Source of the DNA: Cognaticolwellia beringensis
Lineage (GTDB): Bacteria > Pseudomonadota > Gammaproteobacteria > Enterobacterales > Alteromonadaceae
Direction of reading: 5' to 3'
DNA: 64,000 bases
Assembly (NCBI RefSeq): GCF_002076895.1
Contig: NZ_CP020465.1
Coordinates: 620,001 to 684,000, forward strand
The position numbers and the translations under genes are program-made. The notes below the pieces were generated by a model, which worked only from the letters and a program-made list of their open reading frames with translations, was not told the DNA's origin and made no database searches. How positions within the stretch are numbered: position 1 is the stretch's first letter; each line of letters opens with the position of its first letter. This document shows, one piece after another, positions 56,738-64,000 of this stretch.

Positions 56738-58159
56738 ATGTTTAAAAAATTATTATTAATCTTTCTGCTTTCCTGTCTTTCTTCTACTTCTTGGGCTGCA
56801 GGCCCTGGTAGTATCGATTTAACTAATTCGATCTTTGGCTTCACCGCCATCATTCTTTTTTCAATTGCTTATTTGTTGGTTATCGGAGAAGACTTAATAC
56901 ATTTAAGGAAGTCTAAACCTGTATTGGTTGCCGCGGGGATTATTTGGCTCATTATAGGTTGGGTATATACCCAGCATGGCTTTCCTGTAGAAGCAGAAGA
57001 AGCGTTTAATCACAACTTACTTGAATATGCACAATTGTTGTTATTTCTTCTGGTGGCGATGACCTATATTAATGCCTTGGAAGAACGAGGGATTTTTGAT
57101 GGTTTGCGCTTGTGGATGGTTTCAAAAGGATTAAGCCTGAGATCTTTGTTCTGGTTAACCGGTATTTTAGCATTCGCTATTTCTTCTTTTGCTAACAACT
57201 TAACGACCGCGATGTTGATGTGCGCCATTATATTAAAAGTAGCGTCAAAAGATAAAAAGTTTATCAATATTGCCTGTATTAATATTGTTGTTGCCGCTAA
57301 TGCAGGGGGTGTTTTTAGCCCGTTTGGCGATATTACTACTTTAATGATTTGGCAGTCTGGGCTAGTTAAGTTTGAACAATTTATCGTACTGTTTATTCCG
57401 TCTTTAGTGAATTTTTTAGTACCGGCAGTCATTATGAGCTTTTTCATTTCGAACGAAAAATCGATCCCAGATGTTAGTGAGACCTTTCAGATTAAGCGAG
57501 GAGCAAAAAGAATAGTGGCCTTGTTTATGCTAACGATAGCAACGGCTGTGCTATGCCATAGTGTTGTTAATATGCCGCCAGTGCTTGGTATGATGATGGG
57601 CTTGGGCTATTTAAAGTTCTTTGGCTTTTATTTACGTATGAGCCTACCACGCTCTTTAGATAAAAAACGCAATAAAGCTGAAGCTGAAAATGACTCAGAA
57701 GAATTAAAAAAGCTTGGCAACATAATACCTTTTGATATTTTTGACAAAATCGCGCGTGCAGAGTGGGACACTTTACTTTTTTTCTACGGCGTAGTGATGT
57801 GTGTTGGCGGTCTAGGCTTTATGGGCTATTTAAGCTTAGTATCAGAAGCCCTATATAGTAACTGGAGCCCAACCTATGCCAATATTGCCGTCGGTGTGTT
57901 GTCGGCCATTGTAGACAATATTCCGGTAGTATTTGCTGTGTTGAGCATGAATCCTGAGATGGATCTTCAACAATGGTTATTAGTTACCATGACCGCAGGT
58001 GTTGGCGGTAGCTTATTATCAATTGGCTCTGCGGCAGGTGTGGCGTTAATGGGTCAAACCAAAGGTGTTTATTCATTTATGGGACACTTAAAGTGGAGTT
58101 GGGTTATCGCTCTGGGATACGCGGCGAGTATTGGCGTCCACTTTTTAATTAATGGCTAA
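56738..58159 (+). CDS. nhaD: Na+/H+ antiporter NhaD
   Basis: The protein has 473 residues: a signal-like N-terminus (ending SSTSWAAGPG) and about 12 membrane helices. NhaD/IT-superfamily blocks include MTYINALEERGIFDGLRLWMVSKGLSLRSLFWLTG, AFAISSFANNLTTAMLMCAIIL, NIVVAANAGGVFSPFGDITTLMIWQSG and AIVDNIPVVFAVLSM, with the Asp and Asn residues expected in the ion path. It expels Na+ in exchange for H+. With Na+-NQR 2 kb away the region deals with the sodium gradient. Confidence 0.95.
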   Translation: MFKKLLLIFLLSCLSSTSWAAGPGSIDLTNSIFGFTAIILFSIAYLLVIGEDLIHLRKSKPVLVAAGIIWLIIGWVYTQHGFPVEAEEAFNHNLLEYAQLLLFLLVAMTYINALEERGIFDGLRLWMVSKGLSLRSLFWLTGILAFAISSFANNLTTAMLMCAIILKVASKDKKFINIACINIVVAANAGGVFSPFGDITTLMIWQSGLVKFEQFIVLFIPSLVNFLVPAVIMSFFISNEKSIPDVSETFQIKRGAKRIVALFMLTIATAVLCHSVVNMPPVLGMMMGLGYLKFFGFYLRMSLPRSLDKKRNKAEAENDSEELKKLGNIIPFDIFDKIARAEWDTLLFFYGVVMCVGGLGFMGYLSLVSEALYSNWSPTYANIAVGVLSAIVDNIPVVFAVLSMNPEMDLQQWLLVTMTAGVGGSLLSIGSAAGVALMGQTKGVYSFMGHLKWSWVIALGYAASIGVHFLING

Positions 58160-58203
58160 TATGCCAGCCTAAGTTAATTCGTCCGCAGGGATCTGTTTAA
58201 ACC

Positions 58204-58677
58204 CCCGTCTTTAGACGGGATAGCTTTCAGCTACTAGTTGCGTTTATTATAGGGTATGAAATATCGTCATGGTTCAGACACTAAATATACAATCGAATAC
58301 CATCTTGTCTGGGTAACTAAGTATCGCTATCGAGTTTTAACAGGCGCTGTAGGGCTAAGAGTTAGAGAACTGGCAAGGCAAACTTGTGAGCACTTAGAGA
58401 TTGAAATACTACGAGGTGTGATCAGCCAAGATCATGTTCACTTATTAGTTTCAGCTCCGCCTAATATATCGCCGTCATAAATCATGCGTTGAATAAAAGG
58501 ACGAACACCGACAAAGTTGTTCCAAGAGTTCCCTCAATTGAAGAAAAGATATTGGGTGAGCACTTTTGGGCTAGAGGTTATTTTTGTGTAACCGAAGGAG
58601 AGTTAACGACAGAGATGATCAAAGAATATTTGGAGCATCACTTCGAGCGCAACTTATTAACATGGACTATTAGCTGA
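58204..58677 (+). mobile_element. IS200/IS605-type element relic 1
   Basis: The left end keeps a subterminal palindrome (CCCGTC-TTTA-GACGGG, 58204-58219) ahead of a damaged transposase. The right end is lost: similarity with the second copy at 60877-61418 stops at about GAGCGCAA (58650) and no right palindrome follows. It is inserted directly behind nhaD. Confidence 0.8.
58256..58677 (+). pseudogene. IS200-like transposase (TnpA, Y1 HUH), broken copy 1
   Basis: The first 74 codons (MKYRHGSDTKYTIEYHLVWVTKYRYRVL ... DHVHLLVSAPPN) match IS200 TnpA with the HUH metal motif in HVHLLV. A TAA interrupts the frame at 58478, a TGA follows four codons on, and a frameshift near 58553 is needed to reach HFWARGYFCVTEGELTTEMIKEYLEHHFE, which contains the catalytic Tyr region. 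The last residues (NLLTWTIS) are foreign sequence. It cannot make active transposase. Confidence 0.88.
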
Positions 58678-58750
58678 GCAGTTCGGTAATAAGAAAATGA
58701 TGCCGTATAAAAGTACTGTTTACGCAAGGTGTTTTGATTATTTTGGATAA

Positions 58751-59008
58751 TGGGTGCGACACGAAGGTGAAGAGATCTTGTTGGTACTAGAAGGGGAGAT
58801 GCAATTCCTCAGCGAATTTTATGAAGCGGTAGCCTTAACCAAAGGTGACAACCTATATTATGACGCAACCATGGGACAAACGTTAGCCAGCACTTGCCAA
58901 ACTGTTGATAAAAAACCTGTACCAGTTCGCCTGTCTACACACGACAAAGCAGCAATGAATTTATGGTGTACACGATTGTCAGAAATGCGAGGGAAAAGGT
59001 TAGTGTAG
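58751..59008 (+). pseudogene. Fragment of an XRE-cupin transcriptional regulator
   Basis: An open stretch of about 85 codons reads VRHEGEEILLVLEGEMQFLSEFYEAVALTKGDNLYYDATMG, the C-terminal cupin of HTH-XRE-cupin regulators. The N-terminal DNA-binding half is missing (a stop lies just upstream) and the C-terminal tail after QTLAST does not fit the family. In other gammaproteobacteria such regulators sit beside polyamine and amine catabolic genes. I take it as a decayed remnant. Confidence 0.7.
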
Positions 59009-59281
59009 CTAAATTATTGCGGGAGCTGATTGCGCTTAGCGGTAAAGTTGACGATAACCAATGATTTGATGCGATAAGGGATATTAGCTAACAGTTTAAT
59101 AACGGTGTAATTATCATGCGCAATAGAAATTAGCATCCTTTAGCTAAATTATTTGTAATAATTCAGCTAATATGAATGAAATTAGACAGTATCAATATAT
59201 CTGAAATCGTTGAGAAAACAAAAGCTCAACTCAAGACGATATCACTATAACTCCATCACTTAATATGTCACTTGAGCTTAT

Positions 59282-59500
59282 TCTCATGGTGGTTGTCATG
59301 GTCGCTTTCAGTACGATGAAGTGATGGAAGTACTACAGCAAGTTGCAAATCAAGGTGAAGTCGTTGGTATTGATTTATGTGAGGTTGCACCTGATTACGA
59401 TCAGTCAGATACCACTCGTATTTTAGCCGCGCAAGTTTTACTCAATCTATTAGGCTATATATTTCATGCAAGAGCGAAACGCAAGGCATCGGAAGATTAA
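59282..59500 (+). pseudogene. C-terminal fragment of an agmatinase/ureohydrolase
   Basis: The frame reads EVVGIDLCEVAPDYDQSDTTRILAAQVLLNLLGYIFHARAK to a TAA. The (V/I)GxDxxEVxPxYDxxxxTxxxAAxxxxxLL pattern is the C-terminal end of the agmatinase/arginase family. The frame is closed upstream by a TGA at 59273, and the metal-binding part (His/Asp clusters) is absent; the stretch before it is degenerate. The enzyme would have cleaved agmatine or a related guanidino compound; now inactive. Confidence 0.75.
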
Positions 59501-60077
59501 TAGCTGAAATATTAGTGAATAAGCATTGAACGCCAAATGGATCCATACTGTTACCGGAGCTAAACAAGATAAATATTGAATCTACAGCCACTAAAACTTT
59601 CCTTCCATTAAGTCTTTTAACATCGGTACAAAGATTGCTATATTTGGGCTTGTACGTAGGTAAAGATATCTCAAAATAGTAGCTATAATTTCTATCTGGG
59701 TGCCTATCATATCACTACTTGTCTCCTTTGGCGGTAGCCAAGGTATCTTTGGCTTTAAATTTTGGAACCGTTGTTTTATATTTGTTTTGTAAATGTAGAC
59801 ATAAAAACTATTGATTTCTATTATGGTTCGTGTCCGTATAGTCTGAGGTGACTGTAAAGAGATGATTTATTTTAAGCAGAGCACTACCTTGCAAAATTGT
59901 ATTTCGCCTTAGCTTCTAGCGTAAAGTTATTAGTGCTTCGAGGACTGAAGTAGCCATCCCCACCAGTTAACATCAACACTGTCTGCGCCAACGAGCTAAC
60001 CGTGAGCCTGACTATTGCATCTTTATAAATATCCAACATGATTTGCAGCAAGCAAATCTCACAACAGGAAAATCATT
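59501..60077. other. Decayed region with a possible transporter remnant
   Basis: No intact gene. A 42-codon open stretch on the plus strand (59664-59792) encodes a hydrophobic segment (IVAIISIWVPIISLLVSFGGSQGIFGFKFW) like one or two helices of a transporter, flanked by stops. It may be part of the same decayed catabolic locus. The end carries the ribosome binding site AGGA of the cupin gene. Confidence 0.4.
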
Positions 60078-60440
60078 ATGACAATTAACTTTCGTGCCGC
60101 TGAAATACCTGCCGAAAAACTCGATGAAAAGCTTCTCGAGCAACCGACTGCTGAGTCATTATCCGGTGAAATAAAAACCCGTAGCCAAGTATTCTTCAAT
60201 GACGAAGAGCAAAAAATCACATCTGGTACCTGGGAGTGCGAGCTAGGTCGTTCTCGTTGGGAGTTTACAACTCGCGGAGAAGTCATCCATGTATTGTCTG
60301 GACGAATGACAGTAGAACGCGATGGAGAAGAAGCGGTAGAACTAACCGCTGGCTCAAGTGCTGTATTTCCCGTCGGCTGGTGTGGTACTTGGACTGTGCA
60401 CGAAACCTTGCGTAAAGTTTTCGTCATCTACGGCGCATAA
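60078..60440 (+). CDS. Cupin domain protein (Cupin_3/DUF861, EutQ-like)
   Basis: The product has 120 residues. SQVFFNDEEQKITSGTWECELGRSRWEFTTRGEVIHVLSGRMTVERDGEEAVELTAGSSAVFPVGWCGTWTVHETLRKVFVIY is a complete small cupin of the DUF861 type, with the GTWEC and FPxGWxGTWxVxE blocks. Its ribosome binding site and frame are intact although its neighbours are decayed. The same kind of cupin occurs next to amine/guanidino catabolic genes elsewhere (from memory). Base composition is slightly more GC-rich than the surroundings. Confidence 0.88.
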   Translation: MTINFRAAEIPAEKLDEKLLEQPTAESLSGEIKTRSQVFFNDEEQKITSGTWECELGRSRWEFTTRGEVIHVLSGRMTVERDGEEAVELTAGSSAVFPVGWCGTWTVHETLRKVFVIYGA

Positions 60441-60508
60441 ACGTCTAGGGACATTCAGACCTAGTATTGTCCGTCAATCTCGGTATTTTTTCCGGACGGC
60501 ATAGTAGG

Positions 60509-60757
60509 TCAGTTTCTTAACTTAACGGTGTAGATCTTCTCTAATCTGCCAAGTTGAGTCAGAAGCCACCCTAAGGACGCCCCATCCTGATACTCGCCCT
60601 TAATAGACAAGTAACTGATATCAGTTAAATAGATCCGTTTACCCTGCTCTACATACCAATTACTGCGCATGATATGGGTTATGAACTCGGCCGTTTTATT
60701 CTTATTCACTAAGCAATGTAGCTTCTGAACTTGGATACAATTCTTGGCATTATGCAA
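60509..60757 (-). CDS. Short ORF of unknown nature, perhaps a fragment
   Basis: The open frame has 82 codons. The stretch MRSNWYVEQGKRIYLTDISYLSIKGEYQDGASLGWLLTQLGRLEKIYTVKL reads like a folded protein, but the first 28 residues (Cys/Lys/Asn-rich, NAKNCIQVQKLHCLVNKNK) look like random translation. No ribosome binding site is obvious. I suspect the 3' end of a broken gene within this island rather than a complete gene. Confidence 0.4.
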   Translation of the reverse strand: MHNAKNCIQVQKLHCLVNKNKTAEFITHIMRSNWYVEQGKRIYLTDISYLSIKGEYQDGASLGWLLTQLGRLEKIYTVKLRN

Positions 60758-60876
60758 ATGAATTGATCAATTAGCTTACCAAGGATACAGGTAAAAATAT
60801 TAAGACCTCTGATGATAAATACCATAAAGCTATTAAAGCAGAAAATAAAATTCAAACGCGTAATTACTCACAAGCA

Positions 60877-61418
60877 TGTGTCTTTAGACGGGATAGAATT
60901 CAGCTAGGAGTTACGTTTATTATTGGGTATGAAATATCGTCATGGTTCACACACTAAATATAAAATCGAATTCCATTTTTTCTGGGTAAAGAAGTATCGC
61001 TATCGAGTTTTAACAGGCGATGTCGGGCTAAAATTTAGAGAACTGGCAAGGCAAACTTGTGAGCACTTAGAGATTGAAATACTTCGAGGTGTGATCAGCC
61101 AAGATCATGTTCACTTATTAGTTTCAGCTCCGCCTAATATATTGCCGTCAGAAATCATGCGTTGAATAAAAGGACGATCACCGACAAAGTTGTTCCAAGA
61201 ATCCCTCAATTGAAGAAAAGGTATTGGGTCAGCACTTTTGGGCTAGAGGTTATTTTTGTGTAACCGCAGGAGAGTTGACGAAAGAGATGATCAAAGAATA
61301 TTTGCAGCATCACTTCGAGCGCAAAGCGAATGACAACTTTGAGGTGGAGTGATCGGCTTTAGCCGAAATGCTGGACTTTCAGTCCGCTATCTTTTAACCC
61401 ATCGTCTTTAGACGGTGG
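60877..61418 (+). mobile_element. IS200/IS605-type element relic 2
   Basis: Left end with a degenerate palindrome (GTC-TTTA-GACGGG, left arm TGTGTC, about 60877-60892), a broken transposase, and a right-end palindrome CCATCGTC-TTTA-GACGGTGG (61399-61418). It is more complete than relic 1 and keeps both ends. The two lie 2.7 kb apart in the same orientation and bracket the decayed gene fragments. Confidence 0.82.
60929..61352 (+). pseudogene. IS200-like transposase (TnpA), broken copy 2
   Basis: The start (MKYRHGSHTKYKIEFHFFWVKKYRYRVL) and the HUH motif HVHLLV are intact up to SEIMR, then a TGA at 61163 stops the frame; IKGRSPTKLFQE follows, and a one-base shift near 61200 is needed to reach HFWARGYFCVTAGELTKEMIKEYLQHHFERKANDNFEVE, the proper C-terminus. 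Both copies share the same CGT-TGA mutation, so it was present before they were duplicated or the TGA was tolerated. Confidence 0.88.
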
Positions 61419-61451
61419 TTGTTTAGTAAATACTTTCAACATTTTTAACTG

Positions 61452-61495
61452 CCTACCATTACTATGAATCAAGCCTAATGGTAGGTGTTTTTATT
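61452..61495 (+). terminator. Orphan terminator hairpin
   Basis: Stem CCTACCATTA/TAATGGTAGG with a 14-base loop, followed by TGTTTTTATTT. No intact gene lies upstream, so it may be left from a lost gene. Confidence 0.65.
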
Positions 61496-61763
61496 TCATA
61501 TATTGCTGGTTTCCTTCTTCCTCTCTCGCCAGAACACGCTGCTTCAGTAAAGTCTTTCGACTATTTTTCGCAAGTTTTAAAAAATTTTACTAGTAAGTAT
61601 TTATCATATTGCTAGCAACTGCATTATTGATTGATATTACTGTATTGACGGTAGCTTTTTATATGTTAAAGTAACTGTGTTTATATACAGTTCACGTATA
61701 CAGTTAAGGTGTGTTAGGCGTGGTTGATTACACTTTAACGTTTATTATTAAATGGAATGATAA
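61496..61763. other. dinB promoter region
   Basis: Contains a possible -35 TTGACG (61645-61650) and -10 TAAAGT (61667-61672), spacing 16, directly followed by the LexA box. Confidence 0.5.
61675..61690. promoter_or_regulatory. LexA (SOS) box
   Basis: CTGTGTTTATATACAG fits the gammaproteobacterial consensus CTGT-N8-ACAG perfectly, with AT-rich centre, 74 bases before the dinB start and just downstream of a likely -10 element. Confidence 0.9.
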
Positions 61764-62837
61764 ATGTTCAATGCTAACCATTCACAGAAGAAGATAATCC
61801 ATATAGACATGGATTGCTTTTATGCGGCAGTTGAAATGCGCGATAATCCTGAATGGCGCAATGTACCTATTGCTGTTGGTGGTAATGGGCCGCGCGGTGT
61901 TCTGTGTACCTGTAATTATAAGGCGAGAGAGTTTGGTGTGCGCTCTGCTATGCCGAACTCGAGGGCTAAGGCGCTTTGCCCGGAACTGATTATTGTTAAT
62001 GGCAGAATGTCTGTTTATCAGCAAGTGTCAGAACAAATTAGAGCCATATTCCTTCGTTATACTGACTTAATTGAGCCTTTGTCGTTAGATGAAGCCTATC
62101 TTGATGTGACAGATTCGCCATTGTTTTATGGCAGTGCTACTTTAATTGCAGAACAAATTCGCCGCGATATTTATAATGAGCTTAATCTCACGGCGTCTGC
62201 CGGAATTGCACCGAATAAATTTATTGCTAAAATTGCCAGTGATGAAAATAAACCTAACGGTCAGTGTGTGGTTGCCCCTGAAAATGTTAGCGCCTTTGTT
62301 GCCGATTTATCGTTGATAAAAATCCCCGGCATCGGCCCCAAAACTAGCGAAAAATTGAAAGCTTATGGCTTTGAAAGTTGCGCTGATGTAAGGGCTAGTT
62401 CGGTAGCAAAACTTCACACGATTGTGGGTAAGTTTGCTAATGCTTTATATCAGCGTAGCTTTGGCATAGATGATAGAGTTCTTGAAACAAAGCGGGTGAG
62501 AAAGTCACTAGCAATTGAAACCACGATGGCAGAAGACATCGACTCCATTGAGCAATGTCAGGTAATTTTAATCAATTTATTTAGCAAACTTAAACTGCGC
62601 CTTGCTAAGCATGACGATCGTCAGATTAGTAAACAAACTGTAAAAATTAAGTTTGCAGACTTTCAGCAAACCACGGTTGATATCCAATCAAAAGCTTGTA
62701 TAGAAGCTGTTTTTATTGAGTTATTGCAAAAAGCCATGACCCGTTCTAATAATCGAAAAGTTAGATTAATTGGCTTGTCATTAGGTTTTGCGGAGCAGAA
62801 AAGTATGGATAACCAATGTCAGTTAGCCTTGTTTTAG
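61764..62837 (+). CDS. dinB: DNA polymerase IV (Y-family, DinB)
   Basis: The protein has 357 residues. IIHIDMDCFYAAVEMRDNP carries the first catalytic Asp and the steric gate region, GVRSAMPNSRAKALCP follows, and PLSLDEAYLDVTDS holds the catalytic Asp-Glu pair. ASAGIAPNKFIAKIASDENKPNGQ and the helix-hairpin-helix (IKIPGIGPKTSEKLKAYGF) complete the core; the little-finger domain ends with the LIGLSLGF motif. The very C-terminus QCQLALF is a beta-clamp binding motif (QxxLxLF type). SOS control is expected from the LexA box. Confidence 0.96.
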   Translation: MFNANHSQKKIIHIDMDCFYAAVEMRDNPEWRNVPIAVGGNGPRGVLCTCNYKAREFGVRSAMPNSRAKALCPELIIVNGRMSVYQQVSEQIRAIFLRYTDLIEPLSLDEAYLDVTDSPLFYGSATLIAEQIRRDIYNELNLTASAGIAPNKFIAKIASDENKPNGQCVVAPENVSAFVADLSLIKIPGIGPKTSEKLKAYGFESCADVRASSVAKLHTIVGKFANALYQRSFGIDDRVLETKRVRKSLAIETTMAEDIDSIEQCQVILINLFSKLKLRLAKHDDRQISKQTVKIKFADFQQTTVDIQSKACIEAVFIELLQKAMTRSNNRKVRLIGLSLGFAEQKSMDNQCQLALF

Positions 62838-63153
62838 GGGCTTTAATTTAACACTCATCTAGTTTTTACCTTACCTTCACAACTATTTCGAAACCGTCTG
62901 TCACTATTTTGCCTAACTATTATTTATGCTTTTCAAATTGGTCTAACATGTATTGTTTGAGTAAAGCCAATTTGATTAATTAGCTTGGTATAAGTTGTTG
63001 ATAGAATATAACTGATGGCTTTTGAATCTGATAATCTCAAATTTTCAAGCCTTAATAACAACATATTGTTAATTAACAACAACTTTTTTTTATGAAAAAG
63101 TAGTACACTTCATTAATCAATTTTTACTTAATTTCAAAATACAGCAGGTAATT
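62838..63153. other. Intergenic region before the MBL hydrolase
   Basis: No gene. Contains the palindrome TTGTTAATTAACAA (63066-63079) and the 23-base shared motif (63092-63114) 40-62 bases before the start codon, probably the promoter area. Confidence 0.5.
63092..63114. repeat. 23-base motif shared with 27409-27431
   Basis: ATGAAAAAGTAGTACACTT plus CATT; differs from the other copy at two positions. Located 40 bases upstream of the MBL hydrolase start codon. Confidence 0.5.
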
Positions 63154-64000
63154 ATGTTTAAAAAATTTTTAGTGACAATAACAATGCTTTTCAGTGTCGT
63201 AATAAGCGTTTCAAGCAGTGCGCAAGAAATGACTGAAGCAGAGATAACAGTACAATCCGCAGGGGGTGACGTCTACATGTTACAAGGCCCTGGAGGTAAT
63301 ATTGGTGTATTAGCAACGGATAAAGGGTTATTGCTAGTTGATGATAAGTTTGCTCCGCTTGCTGAAAAAATTGAAACAGCGATGAAGGGTATCGAGGATA
63401 AAGAGCTTAAGTATGTGATCAACACCCATTTTCATGGTGACCATACGGGCAGTAATGCGTTTTTCTCACATAAAGCACCGATATTCGCGCACGAGAACGT
63501 GCGTAGTCGCTTGAGCAGTAAAACTGATCATCACGCCAATAGCTTGCCCGTAGTAACCTACAAAGATGGCATTACTATTTATTTAGATAATGAAGAAATT
63601 CAGTTAACACATTTAGCAAAAGGCCATACTGATGGCGACACTTATGTATATTTTAAAGAAGCGAATGTATTACATACCGGTGATTTGTTTTTTGAAGTTG
63701 GCTTTCCTTATGTTGATTTAAAAAGTGGCGGCAGTGTAAAAGGTTATTTAGCGGCTGTTAAGCACATGCTAAAAAATACACCTGATAATGTGGTTATTAT
63801 TCCAGGTCACGGCAAATTAACGGATAAAAAAAGCTTAGTAGCTTTTGCAGAGATGATGGAGTTTAGTATCAACAAAGTTTCTATCGCACTTGCTGCAAGC
63901 AAATCAGAACAACAAATACTTATCGAAGGTATTGGTGAAAAATATAAGCATTTGTCTTGGGCTTTTATCAGCGAAGAGAAATGGCTTCAAACCTTAGTTG
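63154..64000 (+). CDS. Secreted metallo-beta-lactamase-fold hydrolase (cut by the window end)
   Basis: 282 codons are visible and the frame is open at the end. A signal peptide (MFKKFLVTITMLFSVVISVSSSAQ) precedes the MBL fold: VINTHFHGDHTGSN (HxHxDH), KGHTDGDTYVYF, VLHTGDLFF and VVIIPGHGKL provide the zinc ligands. Members include class B beta-lactamase-like hydrolases, glyoxalase II-like and quinoprotein-relay hydrolases; a specific activity cannot be set. AGCAGG lies before the ATG. Confidence 0.9.
   Translation, partial: MFKKFLVTITMLFSVVISVSSSAQEMTEAEITVQSAGGDVYMLQGPGGNIGVLATDKGLLLVDDKFAPLAEKIETAMKGIEDKELKYVINTHFHGDHTGSNAFFSHKAPIFAHENVRSRLSSKTDHHANSLPVVTYKDGITIYLDNEEIQLTHLAKGHTDGDTYVYFKEANVLHTGDLFFEVGFPYVDLKSGGSVKGYLAAVKHMLKNTPDNVVIIPGHGKLTDKKSLVAFAEMMEFSINKVSIALAASKSEQQILIEGIGEKYKHLSWAFISEEKWLQTLV

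Noticed and set aside
57064..57447. 127-residue open frame antisense to nhaD
   Set aside because: Shadow of the antiporter gene without features of its own.
60059..60427. 122-residue open frame antisense to the cupin gene
   Set aside because: The plus-strand frame encodes a full cupin domain with a ribosome binding site; this one is Ser-rich noise.
1..64000. tRNA, rRNA or CRISPR loci
   Set aside because: I saw no cloverleaf with the TTC-loop and acceptor pattern, no rRNA-like stretch and no short regular non-coding repeats, though a covariance search would be more sensitive.

Overview
The window looks like a chromosomal stretch of a marine gammaproteobacterium of the Alteromonadales, most like Colwelliaceae (Colwellia/Thalassotalea type). 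This is inferred from the AT-rich base composition, the gene order bolA..yajG..ampG and fldB-dsbC-recJ-prfB-lysS, a complete Na+-translocating NADH:quinone reductase (nqrA-F) with its maturation genes apbE and nqrM, FabV, NhaD and a DUF3545 protein. Genes were recognised from protein motifs and memory of the families; no database search was run.

Layout. 1-2.1 kb: the end of a large acidic calcium-repeat protein and two small genes. 2.1-4.7 kb: a likely operon of a ThrE-type exporter, a TetR regulator and a PilZ-like protein. 4.9-8.7 kb: a 57-residue membrane protein and a periplasmic polyamine-binding protein directly followed by a membrane GGDEF-EAL protein, the architecture of the Vibrio NspS-MbaA polyamine sensor. 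8.9-16.7 kb: an NRDE protein, a sugar-acid catabolic group (class II aldolase, enolase-superfamily enzyme, lactonase-like amidohydrolase, SDR, Lrp regulator), a secreted dipeptidase and a VOC protein. 16.8-19.3 kb: a yqjD/yqjE/yqjK-like operon and an AI-2E-family permease. 19.6-27.2 kb: two class V aminotransferases (one with a Tat signal), transaldolase, YaaA, small conserved genes and a secreted M20 amidohydrolase.

27.6-42.1 kb is housekeeping: srmB, fldB, dsbC, recJ, prfB (with its programmed +1 frameshift), lysS, a DUF1232 protein, ampG with a coupled 56-residue membrane protein, a cyclophilin, a YajG lipoprotein, rlmG, an AlkB-like oxygenase and bolA. 42.4-46.9 kb: a TRAP transporter and fabV. 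47.3-54.8 kb: nqrABCDEF-apbE-nqrM, followed by a HupE/UreJ-like protein and the Na+/H+ antiporter NhaD, which makes a sodium-energetics neighbourhood.

58.2-61.4 kb is a decayed island: two inactivated IS200/IS605-type transposase copies bracket fragments of a cupin regulator and an agmatinase-like ureohydrolase, plus one intact small cupin gene and one unrecognised ORF. After it come dinB with a clear LexA box and the start of a secreted metallo-beta-lactamase-fold hydrolase cut by the window end.

The most interesting items are the NspS/MbaA-like polyamine/c-di-GMP module, the decayed polyamine-type island, the absence of xerD from its usual place before dsbC, two small membrane-protein genes, and a 23-base motif shared by the upstream regions of two secreted hydrolase genes.
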